A DNA stretch of 44,496 bases from Malikia sp041190985. Its GTDB lineage: Bacteria; Pseudomonadota; Gammaproteobacteria; Burkholderiales; Burkholderiaceae_C. The DNA is taken from the NCBI GenBank assembly GCA_041190985.1, contig JBEEPT010000061.1, forward strand, positions 1 to 44,496. Reading direction: 5' to 3'. The notes under the pieces are model-generated. The model searched no databases. It saw nothing but the letters and a program-made list of their open reading frames with translations, and was not told the DNA's origin. This document shows, one piece after another, positions 42,383 through 44,496 of the stretch. The position numbers and the translations under genes were made by a program. Each line of letters starts with the position of its first letter. The stretch's first letter is position 1.

Positions 42383-43663
42383 TCAGGTGAGTCGGAGGTC
42401 CACTATCAGTCGGTCTGCCACCGCTTCCTCTGCGATGGCCAGTCCGTGCCGATACATCGCTGGAGCGAGTTGCGGATCCCAGTCGGCTGTGAGGTCCGAG
42501 GCGCCCAGGTCGCGCTGTCTGGGCGGAGTGTTTTGCACAGCGGTTTCGTAGTCCTGAGTACTCATTTTCCAGGGCTGTGCTCGCCAGCTGCGCAATACAT
42601 GGTTGGCGATCTGCAGGCCGGGCCAGTCAAAATCGCCGTGGTAGTGCAGGTGGGCATCGGCTCTTGCCAGTTGATTGAGCAATGTGCGTTGTGCCGCCGC
42701 CGGCATGCCGTCGGTGCAAACGAGGGGTGCGCAGCGTGCGCCCAGACGGTCAGCTGCGATGGCCAGGAGGTTGGGGTTTTCGCAGACATAGATGGGCAGG
42801 CCTTCGACAGCCCATGTGGGTGGCCGGCGCAGCAGCTGGCGTAGCGACAGGTAGGTGGGTTCACCCGGGGTGGCCGGTACCGTCGCGAGCGACGGCAGGT
42901 TCAGCACCAGCACGGGCCGCGCCAGTTCGTTCACCAAGACACCGGCGCGAGCCCAGATGTCGCGTACACGCTCTTTGTCCGTCCGCGCTTTGCTGTCTAT
43001 TGATATATCGAATTCAGACTCCAAGGCCATGCCAAGGCTGGAGGGTGCGATCGTGGCCTCGCCGTGGCACCATGCGGCCAGCACCAGGCTGGCCACGGGC
43101 CGGCCCGCATCGAGCGCATGGGCATTGCCGAGAACCTCTGCCGCCAGTTGCGAGCGGGCAAGGCCCGGCGCAGGCAGGTGGCGCAAAACGGCATAGGCTT
43201 GTGCCAGCAAGGTTTCGGCGGTCGTGGCGTCTCGTCGGGCCAGGCGCTTGACCAAGGCTCTGGCGGCGGGTGTTTGCAGCCAGTCTTGCAGACGTGGGTC
43301 GCGGTCCGGCCGCTGGGTCACGGTCGACCATGCCGCCTCGGCGGCCGTGCGCAGGGCGACGCGGTTCGTGATGGGGCCGTCCAGCCGTTCGAGCGCATCG
43401 CGCAAGGAGTCGCACAGGCCCGCGGCCCGCAAGGCAGCGTCGATGTTGGCAATGTCGATGCGGGCCGAACGTGCTGTGCGGGAAGAGCGGCCGGTCAGTA
43501 AGGCGAGCGCCTCGTGTTCAGCAGGATCGAGCTGGCTGAGGTGTAGCACCCGGCCCTCTTCTTCCCCGTTCTGCCGCTCGAAGTGGCGCCGCAGGCGCTG
43601 GCGCAGAGTTGCCAAGGCGGGGCTGCCCAGCAGGCGTTCGAGGCGTGCGTCGGAACTGTTCAT
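42383..43663 (-). CDS. jetD: Wadjet type II subunit JetD (TIGR02679 family)
   Basis: A 426-residue protein of the TIGR02679 family, the nuclease subunit of type II Wadjet. The C-terminal toprim-like (DUF2399-type) part contains the acidic catalytic pattern: Glu in IYVCENPNLLAIAA, then HYHGDFDWPGLQIANHVL. The N-terminal half (about 1-200) is helical and binds DNA in related JetD proteins. Wadjet complexes extrude loops of closed circular DNA and JetD cuts them, which protects against plasmids. The ATG at 43663 overlaps the jetC stop as ATGA, and the gene is last in the operon. Confidence 0.9.
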   Translation of the reverse strand: MNSSDARLERLLGSPALATLRQRLRRHFERQNGEEEGRVLHLSQLDPAEHEALALLTGRSSRTARSARIDIANIDAALRAAGLCDSLRDALERLDGPITNRVALRTAAEAAWSTVTQRPDRDPRLQDWLQTPAARALVKRLARRDATTAETLLAQAYAVLRHLPAPGLARSQLAAEVLGNAHALDAGRPVASLVLAAWCHGEATIAPSSLGMALESEFDISIDSKARTDKERVRDIWARAGVLVNELARPVLVLNLPSLATVPATPGEPTYLSLRQLLRRPPTWAVEGLPIYVCENPNLLAIAADRLGARCAPLVCTDGMPAAAQRTLLNQLARADAHLHYHGDFDWPGLQIANHVLRSWRAQPWKMSTQDYETAVQNTPPRQRDLGASDLTADWDPQLAPAMYRHGLAIAEEAVADRLIVDLRLT

Positions 43664-44496
43664 TCGATTGGTGGAAAGCGGCGGTCCGGATCGGCTTCGC
43701 GCCGCCGAGCGCGGCCGTCCCAGGTCCAGCGGGAGACATGCACGGCGTCGATTCCTTCGCGTCGCTGCAATTGCACGATGGCCACGCCGGGCAACGCGGC
43801 ATAGCAGGCCCATTCGCGTTCGCTGGTGATGACGAAGTCGAGGTCGAATTCCCGGATCAGCGCCATGCAGTGGGCTCGGGCGGCGTCGTCGATGCCGGCG
43901 AAGGCTTCGTCCAGCAGTACCAGGCGTGGAGCGTGGGCGGTGTCGGCCTGGCTGTAGTAGCTGGAAACGGCGGCAAACAGGGGCACGGTGAGTCCCAGTG
44001 CCCGCTCGCCGCTGGAGGCGGGGCCGGCGAGCGGGCGCCATTGCCCGTCTTGCCAGCGCTGCACGCGAAAGCGGTGCCAGCGGCGGTAGTCGAGGGCTCG
44101 CGCGAGCTGTTCCTGCAGGCTACCGCCTTGGTCGGCATCGGCGCGACTGCGTTCGGCGGCAATGCGCTGCTGCAGCATTTCGCCGACCACGCGGCGGTCT
44201 TCAGCGGTCCACAAGTCGGCGCTGGTGTTGAGCAGCCGGCGCCGCGCCGCCTCCAAGCCGACAGGTGCGCCTTCCGCGCCTTCGGTTAGGGTCTGCCATT
44301 GCAGCCGGAAGCGCACGCCGGTGGAGGTCGGGCGCTTTTCCAGTTCGGCGTTGATGGCGTTGATTTGGCGCTCGGCATCGCGCAGCAGTTTCTGCACGGC
44401 GTTGGCGATCTCGGCCTGCAGGTGGTTTTCCAGCACCTCGCGCTCGCCGGCAGTCAGCAGTTCGCGGCGTTGTGCGATTTCTCCGGCCAAGCGCAG
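43660..44496 (-). CDS. jetC: Wadjet type II subunit JetC, C-terminal part (cut by window edge)
   Basis: The last 278 residues of a TIGR02680-type SMC-like ATPase are present; the gene continues past the right edge. A coiled-coil segment (VLENHLQAEIANAVQKLLRD, then AERQINAINAELEKRPTSTG) leads into the ATPase head. The ABC signature is in GPASSGERALGLTVPLF, and Walker B with its catalytic Glu is in RLVLLDEAFAGIDD, followed by DFVITSEREWACYAALPGV. JetC is the motor of the Wadjet complex. JetA and JetB (TIGR02677, TIGR02678) should lie just outside the window upstream. Confidence 0.92.
   Translation of the reverse strand: MRLAGEIAQRRELLTAGEREVLENHLQAEIANAVQKLLRDAERQINAINAELEKRPTSTGVRFRLQWQTLTEGAEGAPVGLEAARRRLLNTSADLWTAEDRRVVGEMLQQRIAAERSRADADQGGSLQEQLARALDYRRWHRFRVQRWQDGQWRPLAGPASSGERALGLTVPLFAAVSSYYSQADTAHAPRLVLLDEAFAGIDDAARAHCMALIREFDLDFVITSEREWACYAALPGVAIVQLQRREGIDAVHVSRWTWDGRARRREADPDRRFPPIE

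Noticed and set aside
42175..42390. Possible 71-residue protein before jetD
   Set aside because: It has no ribosome binding site, no family resemblance, and lies in an AT-richer spacer with a palindrome.
44000..44490. Start codon of jetC at 44490
   Set aside because: The Met there is internal; the frame stays open to the window edge and the family protein is far longer.

Overview
The window reads as chromosomal DNA of a GC-rich betaproteobacterium of the order Burkholderiales. The evidence is strongly G/C-ending codons, a Bug-type solute receptor, paired CaiB/HMG-CoA-lyase genes, a PaaN-type (not PaaZ-type) phenylacetate cluster, and the Burkholderiales-type GshA at the left edge. The genus cannot be fixed from sequence alone. 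Most of the window is catabolic, with several peripheral routes each beside its own regulator.

Left part (1-5600): the minus strand carries the start of gshA, a glyoxalase I-like protein, a ribbon-helix-helix protein, and a two-gene membrane-type dehydrogenase (FAD/GMC subunit plus Tat-exported small subunit) without an adjacent cytochrome subunit. Two tandem LysR regulators follow on the plus strand. From 5722 to 11039 lies an operon of leuC, leuD, a Bug receptor, a class III CoA-transferase and an HMG-CoA-lyase-family gene. With no leuB or leuA nearby, it looks like a catabolic route for a branched C5/C6 hydroxy-diacid such as citraconate/(R)-citramalate. A nitroreductase, an outer-membrane protein, a frameshifted small gene and an SGNH esterase complete this part.

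Middle part (14402-23830): an IclR-flanked minus-strand operon encodes an MBL-fold protein, a VOC dioxygenase-like protein, an FAD monooxygenase, a DUF2783-like small protein, a fumarylacetoacetase and a TRAP receptor. It has a clear sigma70 promoter overlapped by a palindromic operator. A MarR gene then leads a second FAD monooxygenase and DUF2783-like pair. The natural substrates are unknown. This is the best candidate here for an undescribed aromatic pathway.

Right part (23910-39306): paaX is followed by the phenylacetyl-CoA cluster paaN-G-H-I-K, a methylglutaconyl-CoA-hydratase-like crotonase, and paaA-B-C-D-E. A complete penicillin G acylase gene comes next, then a paaF-like hydratase. 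The acylase is flanked by the true 3' end of paaE and a second, degenerate copy of that end, so it was inserted into a pre-existing paaE-paaF junction. The acylase would release phenylacetate from phenylacetylated amides and the surrounding genes would burn it. A perfect FNR-type box and a long inverted repeat lie in the paaN leader.

Right edge (39348-44496): leuE, an RskA-like membrane protein preceded by five copies of an 11-bp repeat, an unknown protein, a lipoprotein cytochrome c, and at the edge the last two genes (jetC, partial, and jetD) of a type II Wadjet anti-plasmid defence system. No rRNA, tRNA, CRISPR array or recognisable insertion sequence was seen.
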